Assembly: GCF_003350505.1 (NCBI RefSeq)
Contig: NZ_QQAY01000002.1
Coordinates: 62,001 to 126,000 of the forward strand
Source: Falsibacillus pallidus
GTDB taxonomy: Bacteria; Bacillota; Bacilli; Bacillales; DSM-25281
Direction of reading: 5' to 3'
Length of the DNA: 64,000 bases
The notes below the pieces were generated by a model that searched no databases, was not told where the DNA came from, and saw nothing but the letters and a program-made list of their open reading frames with translations. Position numbers and translations under genes: made by a program. Positions 1 to 8,124 of this stretch are shown here, piece by piece (within the stretch, counting starts at the first letter, position 1; every line of letters begins with the position of its first letter).

Positions 1-1091
1 GTATCGGTGTAAGAGAATAAACGCCCTTGAAGAAGGGGGTCATTCGTGAAATCAATCCCTGGGACTACATGGCCTGGATGGAATGCTACCTGTTCCGTTT
101 CAGCGAAAACATTATCTACATTTCTATTCAAGACCATCTTACCAACAATTTTGACTGGGACGAGTTCTTCCGGCCAAAGCTTTGTTGGATCAAGAACGTC
201 AAAATCGTACTTGAATTCATCTTCTTCCTTAATCAGCTGGACACCCAGTTCATATTCAGGGTACTGGCCGTTTTCGATGGATTCCCAAAGATCCCTGCGA
301 TGAAAATCCGGATCTTTGCCGTTCAATCTTTGCGCCTCATCCCAAACAAGGGAGTGCACACCAAGCTTTGGCTTCCAATGGAACTTCACAAAATGAGCCT
401 GGCCTTCTTCATTCACAAAACGGTATGTATGCACACCGAATCCTTCCATCATGCGATAGCTTCTAGGGATTGCACGATCGGACATAGCCCACATTACCAT
501 ATGTGCAGACTCAGTATTATTGGCGATGAAATCCCAAAATGTATCGTGTGCAGAAGCTGCCTGAGGCATTTCGTTATGAGGTTCAGGCTTAAGTGCATGC
601 ACAAGATCGGGGAATTTGATAGCATCTTGAATGAAGAAAACCGGTATGTTATTCCCTACTAGATCATAGTTTCCTTCCTGCGTATAAAATTTCGTCGAAA
701 ATCCACGTGCATCCCTTACAGCATCTGCGGACCCGCGAGATCCTGCAACGGTTGAGAACCTAACAAATACAGGTGTTTTAACTGAAGGATCCTGGAGAAA
801 TCCAGCCTTGGTGAATTCTTTCATATTTTCATAGACTTCAAATTCGCCGTGTGCAGCAAAGCCGCGGGCATGGACGACTCTTTCCGGTATTCTTTCATGA
901 TCGAAATGGGTCATCTTTTCTCGAAAATGGAAGTCCTCCATTAATGTAGGGCCGCGTTCGCCAGCTTTGAGGGAATGTTCTGTATCCGATACTTTCAACC
1001 CTTGGTTGGTGGTTAATTTTTTTCCTGCGTCATCCGAACGGAATTCATCGAGCTGTTCGTCTTTGCTGTTTTTATTTTGATCTTGGCTCAT
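1..1091 (-). CDS. katE: Catalase, KatE-like, partial at 3' end
   Basis: Decomposes hydrogen peroxide in the cytoplasm using heme. Reading leftward from 1091, the protein starts [13 protein letters not shown] and shows the catalase core: residues around VVHARG (catalytic His), [19 protein letters not shown], a [12 protein letters not shown] block with the active-site Asn, and [12 protein letters not shown] near the window edge. The N-terminal extension and its wording match the large-subunit KatE of B. subtilis, so about 360 residues of an expected ~680 are present; the rest lies left of position 1. The start ATG (1089-1091) has a GGGAGGAA ribosome site. A SigB-like promoter lies 63-88 bases upstream, fitting a general-stress catalase. 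Confidence 0.95.
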   Translation of the reverse strand, partial: MSQDQNKNSKDEQLDEFRSDDAGKKLTTNQGLKVSDTEHSLKAGERGPTLMEDFHFREKMTHFDHERIPERVVHARGFAAHGEFEVYENMKEFTKAGFLQDPSVKTPVFVRFSTVAGSRGSADAVRDARGFSTKFYTQEGNYDLVGNNIPVFFIQDAIKFPDLVHALKPEPHNEMPQAASAHDTFWDFIANNTESAHMVMWAMSDRAIPRSYRMMEGFGVHTYRFVNEEGQAHFVKFHWKPKLGVHSLVWDEAQRLNGKDPDFHRRDLWESIENGQYPEYELGVQLIKEEDEFKYDFDVLDPTKLWPEELVPVKIVGKMVLNRNVDNVFAETEQVAFHPGHVVPGIDFTNDPLLQGRLFSYTD

Positions 1092-1153
1092 GTTTCAAGT
1101 TCCTCCCTTGTTCAAATATTCAGGATGGCAGCGTTAATCGCCATTGCTTTGCT

Positions 1154-1179
1154 TTATCCTAAATGAAGAGAGGTTAAAC
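1154..1179 (-). promoter_or_regulatory. Candidate SigB promoter of katE
   Basis: On the minus strand the sequence reads GTTTAA (1174-1179), a 14-base spacer, then GGATAA (1154-1159). This resembles the SigB consensus GTTTAA-N12-15-GGGWAW. It sits just upstream of the catalase start; B. subtilis katE is a known SigB-regulon gene. The -10 element matches only in part, so this is a good candidate, not proof. Confidence 0.6.
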
Positions 1180-1323
1180 TTTAATGGGAAAAATAGTAGA
1201 AGAATAATCATGGAAAAGAAGAGAGGAGCATGTTCACACTTTGTATGAAAATTCACAAAGAATTTTTTTATGGAAGAAAAAATTTATGATATAATGAACT
1301 AAACCATTTTCTTTACTTTTTAT

Positions 1324-1348
1324 ACCCCGTTCGAACGCTGAACGGGGT
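1324..1348. terminator. Hairpin between csp and katE
   Basis: ACCCCGTT (1324-1331) and AACGGGGT (1341-1348) form an 8-bp perfect stem with a 9-base loop, followed on the plus strand by TCTTTA. It lies in the 346-base gap between the cold-shock gene and katE. The T tract is short in either direction, so it may be a weak terminator or a remnant. The rest of the gap shows the SigB promoter, a lone TATAAT at 1290-1295 and the csp terminator. Confidence 0.4.
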
Positions 1349-1384
1349 TCTTTATGTTTATAGCCGAAAAGCAGTTAGGTGAAA

Positions 1385-1417
1385 TAAAAAGAACAGACCC
1401 TGCAAGCAGGGTCTGTT
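1385..1417 (-). terminator. Rho-independent terminator of csp
   Basis: GAACAGACCCTGC and GCAGGGTCTGTTC form a 13-bp perfect stem (1390-1417 region) followed on the minus strand by CTTTTTATT, directly after the cold-shock stop codon. Confidence 0.85.
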
Positions 1418-1437
1418 CATATGTTTTGTAGCGTTAA

Positions 1438-1638
1438 TTATGCTTTATTAACGTTAGCTGCTTGTGGTCCACGAGCACCTTGTTCTACTTCGAAAGTCAC
1501 GTCTTGACCTTCTTCTAGAGTTTTGAAACCATCACCTTGGATAGCTGAGAAATGTACGAATACATCTTCTCCACCTTCGCGCTCGATGAATCCGAAACCT
1601 TTTTCTGCATTAAACCATTTTACTTTACCGTTTTCCAT
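1438..1638 (-). CDS. cspD: Cold-shock protein (CspB/CspD type)
   Basis: Single-stranded nucleic-acid-binding RNA chaperone of 66 residues, the normal length for the family. One cold-shock domain fills the protein, with the two RNA-binding motifs KGFGFIER (RNP1, about residues 13-20) and VFVHFSAI (RNP2, about 26-33). The wording, including [22 protein letters not shown], is closest to the Bacillus CspD/CspB group; which paralogue cannot be settled from one copy. The ribosome site GAGGAGGC precedes ATG 1638. It is monocistronic, with its own strong terminator. Confidence 0.95.
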   Translation of the reverse strand: MENGKVKWFNAEKGFGFIEREGGEDVFVHFSAIQGDGFKTLEEGQDVTFEVEQGARGPQAANVNKA

Positions 1639-1887
1639 TATTGTTGCCTCCTCGTGCGTTTAACACACAATCTTATTACTATTCTTGCTCTTAATGATAT
1701 CCTAGCGAAAAAGCATTGCTGTTCTTCACTCAACATATCGAGCAAAAATAATTCTTCCTTAGCATAACAAAAAGAATGAAAATAGGCAAGTGAAGTTCAT
1801 ATATAGTTGTAAAAGAATATTTTTTAAAAGGGATTCAATAGAAAACATCGAATAGATATTGAAAGAGGTATAAAGGGGGAAAAGGAA

Positions 1888-2184
1888 TTGGCATTTCAAA
1901 AGGCGATCAAAGGTTCCTTGTTCATCCACGTTCTCTATTTTTTGATCATCAGTATTTATGGATATTTGAAAGCGTTTTCTTATAAAGGTGGAGTTCCAAC
2001 AACTTCCGCCAGTGTCCAGTCCATAGGGCTACAGATAAGTCCGGTCGTTTATATTTTTTCATTTATCATCATTTCGGTTATCTGGCTGGTTGTTTCAAAA
2101 TATTTTCGCGGCAAAAAAGGGGATGAATGTGGTGGAGATGAAAACGAGATGCAAAAAGGGAAGAATGATCTGGGACATCTGTGA
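1888..2184 (+). CDS. Small membrane protein, unknown function
   Basis: 98 residues starting at TTG 1888 with GGGGGA 7 bases upstream. Two hydrophobic segments are visible, roughly residues 9-30 (SLFIHVLYFLIISIYGYL) and 51-70 (ISPVVYIFSFIIISVIWLVV), followed by a charged tail rich in Lys, Glu and Gly, suggesting a two-pass membrane protein with a cytoplasmic end. I do not recognise the family. The ribosome site and hydrophobic pattern argue for a real gene. Confidence 0.6.
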   Translation: MAFQKAIKGSLFIHVLYFLIISIYGYLKAFSYKGGVPTTSASVQSIGLQISPVVYIFSFIIISVIWLVVSKYFRGKKGDECGGDENEMQKGKNDLGHL

Positions 2185-2224
2185 CCCCATATTTTCATAC
2201 AGTTTGTTTTCATCGGAAGAGAGG

Positions 2225-2332
2225 ATGTTTCAAAAAAAGAATAACCACTATATTTTTATTCAGGTTTTGGTTTATCTAATTGGGGCAATCTTTCTTTTTT
2301 TGATTGGCTTAGTTTTTACACATATGAATTGA
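2225..2332 (+). CDS. Possible 35-residue single-pass membrane peptide
   Basis: ATG 2225 begins MFQKKNNHY and is followed by one clear transmembrane stretch of about 21 residues (IFIQVLVYLIGAIFLFLIGLVF). GGAAG lies 5 bases upstream. It follows the preceding small membrane gene by 40 bases in another frame. A longer in-frame start at 2090 would overlap that gene and looks like random coding, so the short form is preferred. Support is only the hydrophobic segment and a modest ribosome site. Confidence 0.35.
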   Translation: MFQKKNNHYIFIQVLVYLIGAIFLFLIGLVFTHMN

Positions 2333-2402
2333 ATTAGAAAAACCCTTTAGCCGGAACTAACATATGATATTAAAATCCTGGTGAAAGGGAAAGGTGATAG
2401 CA

Positions 2403-2714
2403 ATGTTTGTTCCAAACCAGCGACAATCAAGACCTGCACATGGTGGAGGCGGCCATGCCAGCTGGGGCCATGGCGGCGGTCATGCAACTTGGGGTCATGG
2501 AAGTACGTGGGGACACGGCGGCGGAAATTGGGGTCATGGAGGCTATCATGGCTGGGGATATAATCCTGCAGCTGGCTTTGCAGCAGGAACTTTGACAGGT
2601 GTTGCGCTGGGAGCAGCTGCAACTGCTCCAGCAGCAGTACCATATCCGGTTCCAGCCTACCCGCCATATCCGTATTCATATCCTTACCCATATACCCCAT
2701 ACGCACCGTATTGA
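2403..2714 (+). CDS. Gly/His/Trp-rich low-complexity protein
   Basis: 103 residues from ATG 2403, preceded by AAAGGTGAT. The N-terminal half (about residues 12-50) is built from imperfect HGGGH and WGHGG repeats with about a dozen histidines and several tryptophans. The middle (about 52-78) is a small Ala/Gly-rich hydrophobic stretch; the last 25 residues are Pro/Tyr-rich (PYPVPAYPPYPY). Such composition occurs in spore-coat and other structural or metal-binding Bacillus proteins, but no family is recognised and the role is unknown. A strong terminator follows at once. Confidence 0.7.
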   Translation: MFVPNQRQSRPAHGGGGHASWGHGGGHATWGHGSTWGHGGGNWGHGGYHGWGYNPAAGFAAGTLTGVALGAAATAPAAVPYPVPAYPPYPYSYPYPYTPYAPY

Positions 2715-2716
2715 TG

Positions 2717-2743
2717 GCATCCTTTTTTGGATGCTTTTTTTGT
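2717..2743 (+). terminator. Rho-independent terminator
   Basis: GCATCC and GGATGC pair around a TTTTTT loop, followed by TTTTTTTG, three bases after the stop of the Gly/His-rich gene. Confidence 0.85.
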
Positions 2744-2749
2744 TGGATG

Positions 2750-2775
2750 GTTTAAAGATTAGAAAAAATAGGAAT
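2750..2775 (+). promoter_or_regulatory. Candidate SigB promoter of the DUF4383 gene
   Basis: GTTTAA (2750-2755), a 14-base spacer and AGGAAT (2770-2775) resemble the SigB consensus GTTTAA-N12-15-GGGWAW. It lies 66 bases upstream of the membrane-protein start and downstream of a terminator, where a promoter is needed. Confidence 0.45.
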
Positions 2776-2840
2776 ATATGTACTAACAAACTTGTGTTAC
2801 ATAAGGGCTTTCCAACTATTAAAAGACTGGAGGGATGGAG

Positions 2841-3203
2841 ATGGCTAAAAAATTTGTAGGTCTATTAGGTGTTGTATTTATTTTACTGGGAATTATTGGA
2901 TTTTTCGTACAGTTTGACGGTATCTTTCATTTGACGCCGATGCATAATATTGTCCATTTAGTTTCAGGTATCATTGCATTGATTTGTACAACCAGTGAAG
3001 CCAGAGCTGCAGCCTATGCTAAAATCTTTGGTTTTGTATACTTGCTCGTCGGGATTATTGGAATGTTCACCCACGAATTTGCAGGGATCATCTTCTTATT
3101 TGCAGACAATATCCTGCACTTCTTAATTGCATTTGCATCCATTTACATCGGATTCTCATCATCGAGCATGTTGCGGAATGTGCCGAAGAATGTAACTCAT
3201 TAA
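2841..3203 (+). CDS. DUF4383-like four-pass membrane protein
   Basis: 120 residues with four hydrophobic segments (about 5-25, 36-54, 60-80 and 86-106). The conserved-looking block HLTPMHNIVHLVSGIIAL between helices one and two resembles the DUF4383 family, whose function is unknown. ATG 2841 is preferred over ATG 2835 because GGAGGG (2829-2834) then has a six-base spacer. It is probably monocistronic, with a SigB-like promoter upstream that would make it stress-induced. Confidence 0.8.
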   Translation: MAKKFVGLLGVVFILLGIIGFFVQFDGIFHLTPMHNIVHLVSGIIALICTTSEARAAAYAKIFGFVYLLVGIIGMFTHEFAGIIFLFADNILHFLIAFASIYIGFSSSSMLRNVPKNVTH

Positions 3204-3205
3204 TA

Positions 3206-3247
3206 GGAAAAGCGGAGCCGGCTGTTTAGAGGCGCTGGAGCTGGACA
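3206..3247 (+). repeat. REP/BIME-like element, short copy R1
   Basis: Begins GGAAAAGCGGAGCCGGCTG and ends GGCGCTGGAGCTGGACA. Both ends match the longer copies at 16012-16134 and (reverse) 24873-24989, but the central ~75 bases with the long hairpin are missing, so it looks like an internally deleted copy. It lies directly after the DUF4383 stop. Confidence 0.65.
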
Positions 3248-3252
3248 ATATA

Positions 3253-3283
3253 AAAGAGCGCCGAATTTAGGCGCTCTTTCATT
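3253..3283. terminator. Bidirectional terminator between convergent genes
   Basis: AAAGAGCGCC (3253-3262) and GGCGCTCTTT (3270-3279) form a 10-bp perfect stem with runs of A on the left and T on the right. It can serve both the DUF4383 gene (plus) and the SET-domain gene (minus). Confidence 0.85.
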
Positions 3284-3293
3284 TTGCTGCTAT

Positions 3294-3683
3294 TTATTCT
3301 TCATCGGATTCCTTATTGAACCAAAGGGGATCCATGTCATCTACTTCCCCATTGTAATTAATCAGGATTTCTTCTCCTGCTTTAATATCCTTATAAGCAA
3401 AGAAATCGAATGTATGCTTTTCGAAGCTGATTTCATAGACTGCATTTGGTGTATAGGAGTGATTGAACAGCATTCCATATCCAAGCAGCATTGCGGTATG
3501 GTTTTTCCCATATTCGAATGCATAGTCTGCTAAAAGGGTTTTTTCAATATGGATATGTTCAGCGTTTGGATACGCGATGACGGGGGCTTCGTGAATCAAT
3601 TCCCCTTTTTTGATATCCTGTGTGGCGAAGACGCCTCTATTAAATTCTCCGTCGCTTAGTTGGGATGTCTTGACTTCTATCAT
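3294..3683 (-). CDS. SET-domain protein
   Basis: 129 residues consisting almost only of a compact SET fold, the lysine-methyltransferase domain that uses S-adenosylmethionine. Visible motifs: NRGVFATQDIKKGELI (N-terminal SET-N strand), GYGMLFNHSYTPNAVY (the NH-S-x-x-PN motif for the cofactor and pseudoknot) and AGEEILINYNGE (catalytic-tyrosine segment). Bacterial stand-alone SET proteins of this size are common in Bacillus; their substrate is unknown. Start ATG 3683 is chosen over 3704 because CCACCT at 3689-3694 gives AGGTGG five bases upstream. Confidence 0.85.
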   Translation of the reverse strand: MIEVKTSQLSDGEFNRGVFATQDIKKGELIHEAPVIAYPNAEHIHIEKTLLADYAFEYGKNHTAMLLGYGMLFNHSYTPNAVYEISFEKHTFDFFAYKDIKAGEEILINYNGEVDDMDPLWFNKESDEE

Positions 3684-3786
3684 TATGACCACCTGCTTTT
3701 TCAATGTCTGGTAAAACTTCTTCTCTAGCTTGACAGGTCAGTTCAAAGAAAGCAACCTTTTTACTGAAGAATTCCAGAACATTTCA

Positions 3787-3815
3787 TTGCATTCCAGAAT
3801 AAACCATATTATAAT
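3787..3815 (+). promoter_or_regulatory. SigA promoter of the ileS leader
   Basis: TTGCAT (3787-3792), 17-base spacer, TATAAT (3810-3815). It lies about 25 bases ahead of the T-box leader. Confidence 0.7.
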
Positions 3816-3839
3816 AAATGAAATATTTCAATAAAAATC

Positions 3840-4091
3840 AATGAAGAGAAAAAGTACTTTTGTGTACTTCCTCAACAGAGAGCCGGAGTGGTGGGAACCG
3901 GCGGGAAGTCCAATTGGAAAAATCATCTCTGAGATGCGGGACTGAACGGAGTAAGTCCTGACGGAGGTCCGCCGTTAAAAGGAACGCGTATGATAGTACG
4001 TTGACAGAGTGCTGCTTTCAATCGAGAGCAGAATTTGGGTGGTAACGCGGGTAAACACTCGTCCCTAATGAATAGGGATGGGTGTTTTTTT
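3840..4091 (+). promoter_or_regulatory. T-box riboswitch, isoleucine-specific
   Basis: Leader RNA that senses uncharged tRNA-Ile and controls ileS by antitermination. The T-box sequence TGGGTGGTAACGCGG is at 4036-4050, and the likely specifier codon ATC (Ile) at 3922-3924 lies in a specifier-loop context followed by CTCTGAGA. The terminator hairpin CACTCGTCCCTA / TAGGGATGGGTG with a T run occupies 4056-4091. Unusually, a 172-bp repeat lies between this terminator and the ileS start. Confidence 0.9.
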
Positions 4092-4096
4092 ATTTA

Positions 4097-4268
4097 GGCT
4101 CTTTTCTCAAAGATTGTTGTTTTAGGCATTAAAACAGGATAACTTATGCATTCTTTGCTAAAGATTTAGCTCGAAAAGAGCCTGGATACTCCATCCCAAC
4201 GCACCTGACAGCTAGTTTTACGTTGAAATCGGCAGTAAGATTTTAACAACATTGTTAAGAAAACAGCC
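4097..4268 (+). repeat. 172-bp structured interspersed repeat, copy A
   Basis: Starts GGCTCTTTTC and ends AAAACAGCC. Left hairpin: GGCTCTTTTC (4097-4106) with GAAAAGAGCC (4173-4182). Right hairpin: GTTGAAATC (4222-4230) with GATTTTAAC (4239-4247), closed by one G-T pair. The outer ends are imperfect inverted repeats (AGGCTCTTTTCTCAA / AGGCTGTTTTCTTAA). The same architecture occurs at 18817-18988 and 52178-52350. It has no coding capacity. Here it sits between the T-box terminator and ileS, so it is part of the ileS mRNA leader. Confidence 0.85.
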
Positions 4269-4297
4269 TTTGAATCAATAAATTAAGGAGGATTATG

Positions 4298-7200
4298 ATG
4301 GGTTCAAGTAAAGAAGCGAGGGTGCAAATGGAAAAGAGAATGTTGGAATATTGGGACAAAGAACGTATTTTCCAAAAATCCATCGAACAGAGAAAAGAGG
4401 CGGAATCGTTTGTGTTTTATGAAGGACCGCCAACAGCAAACGGTCTTCCACATGTCGGTCATGCCTTGGGGAGAACGATCAAGGATATCGTTGCCCGCTA
4501 TCAGACGATGCAAGGAAAAAAAGTATTAAGGAAAGCTGGATGGGATACCCACGGACTACCTGTCGAACTGGGTGTGGAAAAACAATTAGGGATATCAGGG
4601 AAGCAAGAAATCGAGGAGTATGGTATAGAAAAATTCATTGCTAAGTGTAAAGAAAGTGTCTTTTCCTATGAAAAGCAGTGGAGAGAGTTCACCCGAGATC
4701 TAGGCTACTGGGTGGACATGAACGGTCCATACCTTACGATGAGCAATGAGTATATCGAATCGGTTTGGCATATCCTCGGGACGCTGCATCAGAAAGGCCT
4801 TTTATATAAAGGCCACCGGGTTTCTCCTTATTGTCCATGCTGCCAGACTTCACTAAGCTCCCATGAAGTGGCGCAGGGGTATAAGGATGTCAAAGATTTA
4901 AGTGCGACTGTCAAATTCAAGTTGAAAAGTTCAAGCAATGAATATGTGCTTGGATGGACGACGACCCCATGGACATTGCCTGCCAATGTGGCATTAGCTG
5001 TCCATAGAGATCTCGAATATGCAAAAGTCCAAACCGATGATGAAGTTCTGATCATGTCTTTAGCTCGGGCAAACAGTTTCATGAAAGAAAACGATAAACT
5101 GATTGAAGTCATAAAAGGGAGCGAGTTGGCTGGGCACTCCTATGTTCCGCCGTTTGATTTCGTCAATGTAGATAAAGGGCATATCATCGTGGAAGCTGAT
5201 TTTGTAACAGAACAGAACGGTACAGGAATTGTCCACATCGCACCAGCGTATGGAGAGGATGATTATCGAACCGTTCAGGAAAAACAATTATCCTTTGTTA
5301 ATGTTGTTGATAGGCAAGGGAGATATACGGATGAGGTAGAGCCGCTAGCAGGCAGGTTTGTTAAAGACTGTGATGTAGACATTGTCAAAATGCTTCATGA
5401 AAAAGGGCTCTTATTCCTTAAGGAAAAGTATGAACATTCCTATCCACACTGTTGGAGATGCGATTCTCCATTGCTTTATTATGCTTCAGACAGCTGGTTT
5501 ATCAAAACCACGGCAGTCAAGGAACAGATGCTTAATGAAAATCAAGGTGTACAGTGGCATCCTGAGCATATTAAGGAAGGAAGGTTCGGCAATTTTCTTG
5601 AAAACATGGTGGATTGGAATATCAGCCGCAGCCGCTATTGGGGAACACCTTTGAATGTCTGGGAATGCGAGGACTGCCAGACGGAATTTTCACCAAAAAG
5701 CATCCATGAGCTGCTTGAAAATAGCGAAAAGAATGCGGAACATTTGGAACTGCATAAGCCATACGTAGATGAATTGCTTGTTAAATGTCCTTCATGCAGG
5801 AAAAAGATGAAGCGTACGCCTGAGGTAATTGACGTATGGTTCGACAGCGGATCCATGCCGTTTGCTCAGTATCATACTCCTTTTGACAATCAAAACTTAT
5901 TCGAAGAACAGTTTCCGGCAGATGTGGTAGCGGAAGGGATTGATCAAACGCGGGGCTGGTTCTACTCACTGCTTGCAGTCTCAGTATTATATAAGGGAGT
6001 AGCGCCTTACAAAAGAGTTCTTGCAACAGGGCATGTACTGGATGAAATGGGTCAAAAGATGTCCAAAAGCAAAGGAAACGCCCTTGATCCGATCGAGCTG
6101 ATGAAGGAATTTGGAGCAGATGCATTAAGATGGGCGCTAATAGAAGACAGTGCACCATGGAATCAGAAGAGATTTTCAAAACAGAACATTAAAGAAGCGA
6201 AGTCTAAATTCATCGATACATTGTCGAGTATGCTGAACTTTTATACGCTGTATGCCGATATGGATTCATTTAAACCCGATGAAAATCAGGAATTAGCATA
6301 CTCTGTTATGGATAGATGGATTTTATCAAGACTTGAAACCACTAAAGAAAAAATGAAGTCGGAAATGGATGACTATCGTTTAACAGAAGCTGCCCGTTCT
6401 GCTGGCAGGTTGGCAGAAGAAGCAAGCAATTGGTACATCAGGAGAAACAGACAAAGATTTTGGAGTGAAGGTATGACAAGCGATAAAGCAGCTGCCTTCC
6501 AAACACTCTATACAGTATTAAGAGATCTAGCCCGGTTATCTGCCCCTTTCATCCCTTTCACTTCAGAGGAAATCCACCTTTCCCTGACAGGAAATAGCGT
6601 CCACTTAACTGACTATCCTGAAAGCAGAAAGGAATGGAAGGATGAAATATTAGAACGTCAAATGGACCAAGTGCTTGAAATCGTGGAGCTTGGCAGGAGC
6701 ATCAGAAATTCTGCACAAATCAAGACAAAGCAGCCTTTGGCAAAAATGATCATCATTCCTGCCAGATCGGATTTTGAAACGCTCTGTTTATTTGAAGAAA
6801 CAATCATGGATGAACTGAATGTAAAAAGAATCGTGTGGGAAGATGCTTCAAGTGATTTGATTGCTTTTGAATTGAAATTGAACTTTAAGGCAGCGGGCCC
6901 TAAATTGGGCAAGGACTTAAATCAGGTGAAACACCTTCTACAGTCACTGTCAATGAATGATATCAATCAATTTAGAAACTCAGGAAAACTGCACTTTGTT
7001 CTAGAAGATAAAAGAGAAGTTGAATTAACGGATGAAGAAGTGATTTTACAAAAAAAGGTGCAATCTAATGGAAATTCGGAAGCATCAAACAGCAGCTTCA
7101 CTGTCATGATGGACCTGGCTGTTTCAAAGGAACTGTTGGAGGAAGGAATGGTGCGGGATTTCATCCGGTTTATTCAGGATGTGAGAAAGAAAAAGGATTT

Positions 7201-7381
7201 GCAGATAGAACAGAGAATTGATGTTTATGTAGACTGCGATGAAGATTTTCAACGGATCGTATTGAAGTATGAAGATCTGCTTCGCAAAGGGGTCATGATA
7301 AAGGACCTCCATTTTGATAAAACTGCTGAAATGGAGAAAATAACACTTGGATGGAACGAGCTGAACCTTGGAATTCAGTGA
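4298..7381 (+). CDS. ileS: Isoleucyl-tRNA synthetase, type 2 (IleS2-like)
   Basis: Class I synthetase that charges tRNA-Ile. 1027 residues, longer than the ~920-residue type-1 IleRS of B. subtilis. ATP-binding motifs: HVGH at residues 52-55 (within GPPTANGLPHVGHALGRT) and KMSKS at 587-591. An editing (CP1) region with GWTTTPWTLPANVALAV follows a CPCC-x-x-SL segment near residue 186. The wording matches the eukaryote-like type 2 enzymes found as second copies in the B. cereus group, which are generally less sensitive to mupirocin. ATG 4298 fits AAGGAGG better than ATG 4295. Controlled by the upstream T-box. Confidence 0.95.
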   Translation: MGSSKEARVQMEKRMLEYWDKERIFQKSIEQRKEAESFVFYEGPPTANGLPHVGHALGRTIKDIVARYQTMQGKKVLRKAGWDTHGLPVELGVEKQLGISGKQEIEEYGIEKFIAKCKESVFSYEKQWREFTRDLGYWVDMNGPYLTMSNEYIESVWHILGTLHQKGLLYKGHRVSPYCPCCQTSLSSHEVAQGYKDVKDLSATVKFKLKSSSNEYVLGWTTTPWTLPANVALAVHRDLEYAKVQTDDEVLIMSLARANSFMKENDKLIEVIKGSELAGHSYVPPFDFVNVDKGHIIVEADFVTEQNGTGIVHIAPAYGEDDYRTVQEKQLSFVNVVDRQGRYTDEVEPLAGRFVKDCDVDIVKMLHEKGLLFLKEKYEHSYPHCWRCDSPLLYYASDSWFIKTTAVKEQMLNENQGVQWHPEHIKEGRFGNFLENMVDWNISRSRYWGTPLNVWECEDCQTEFSPKSIHELLENSEKNAEHLELHKPYVDELLVKCPSCRKKMKRTPEVIDVWFDSGSMPFAQYHTPFDNQNLFEEQFPADVVAEGIDQTRGWFYSLLAVSVLYKGVAPYKRVLATGHVLDEMGQKMSKSKGNALDPIELMKEFGADALRWALIEDSAPWNQKRFSKQNIKEAKSKFIDTLSSMLNFYTLYADMDSFKPDENQELAYSVMDRWILSRLETTKEKMKSEMDDYRLTEAARSAGRLAEEASNWYIRRNRQRFWSEGMTSDKAAAFQTLYTVLRDLARLSAPFIPFTSEEIHLSLTGNSVHLTDYPESRKEWKDEILERQMDQVLEIVELGRSIRNSAQIKTKQPLAKMIIIPARSDFETLCLFEETIMDELNVKRIVWEDASSDLIAFELKLNFKAAGPKLGKDLNQVKHLLQSLSMNDINQFRNSGKLHFVLEDKREVELTDEEVILQKKVQSNGNSEASNSSFTVMMDLAVSKELLEEGMVRDFIRFIQDVRKKKDLQIEQRIDVYVDCDEDFQRIVLKYEDLLRKGVMIKDLHFDKTAEMEKITLGWNELNLGIQ

Positions 7382-7402
7382 AGAAAAGGGTTGCTATGGT
7401 AA

Positions 7403-7648
7403 ATGGATAATATCGACAAAAGGAATCGTTTAGCTGAAAATGTATTTGATTACCGGATTACAAAAGAAAATTATGTTTTCATCAGTTGGGAAGGAAAATG
7501 GATAAAGACATTGAAAGGACAAGAAGCGGAAAAGACAGTAAATAAAATTCATGCTGCTGCGACTGACCTAGAAGTACAACTTATTTTAGCAAAGGCAACG
7601 GGGAATTTTAAAAGAGGGAATGAAAAAAGCCCCACCAGCAAAAAATAA
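7403..7648 (+). CDS. Hypothetical 81-residue protein
   Basis: Small soluble, charged protein beginning MDNIDKRNRLAENVFDYRITKENYVFISWEGKWIK. The YVFISWEGKWIKTLKG segment looks like a beta-rich core; the tail is Lys-rich. The start lies 21 bases after the ileS stop with an AAAAGGG site, so it may be co-transcribed with ileS. No family is recognised. Confidence 0.6.
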   Translation: MDNIDKRNRLAENVFDYRITKENYVFISWEGKWIKTLKGQEAEKTVNKIHAAATDLEVQLILAKATGNFKRGNEKSPTSKK

Positions 7649-7732
7649 AATTTGAAATGAAACCAAAAGGTGTTATATGCTCTGTATATGAAACCATTTG
7701 GTTTTATTTTTTTTGAGAAGGAGGGCCAATTC

Positions 7733-8113
7733 ATGAATGAATTAGCTAAAAAGCTGCGTTATAAAGAAGGATATGCAGCAAAGGTTTTCAATGCCCCTGA
7801 AGGGTATTCGCTTGATTTTGAACAGGTTACAGATGAAGAAGAGCTGGATTTTATCCAGTTGTATGTAAAAAACTCTTCTGAGTTAAATGGCTGGCTTCCC
7901 AAAGTACTGCCTCTTTTAAAAGAGGATGGCGTTTTCTGGATTACCTACCCTAAGAAAACATCCAAAAAAGTAGAAACTGATCTCAACCGCGACATTCTGG
8001 CAGAGAAAATGATGCAAGAGACGATTTTTCGCCCAGTCAGCAACGCAGCAGTAGATGCGGCTTGGTCTGCATTGCGATTCAGGGAAAAGGAAAAAGTCAA
8101 ATCTAAAAAATAG
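7733..8113 (+). CDS. DUF3052-like protein
   Basis: 126 residues from ATG 7733, which has a strong AAGGAGGG site; the longer in-frame start at 7670 lacks one. The sequence KLRYKEGYAAKVFNAPEGY, then a central stretch ending PLLKEDGVFWITYPKKTS, then a C-terminal DAAWSALRFREK resembles the DUF3052 family of small alpha/beta proteins with a Rossmann-like pattern. Its biochemical role is not known. It is followed after 11 bases by the SRPBCC gene, suggesting an operon with it and the ArsR regulator. Confidence 0.7.
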   Translation: MNELAKKLRYKEGYAAKVFNAPEGYSLDFEQVTDEEELDFIQLYVKNSSELNGWLPKVLPLLKEDGVFWITYPKKTSKKVETDLNRDILAEKMMQETIFRPVSNAAVDAAWSALRFREKEKVKSKK

Positions 8114-8124
8114 AGGTGTATCAA

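Noticed and set aside
27-662. Plus-strand open frames opposite the catalase gene
   Set aside because: They are antisense shadows of katE, with no ribosome site and no protein-like pattern.
1290-1348. Small RNA between a TATAAT (1290) and the hairpin at 1324-1348
   Set aside because: No matching -35 element at the proper distance and a weak T run; not supported.
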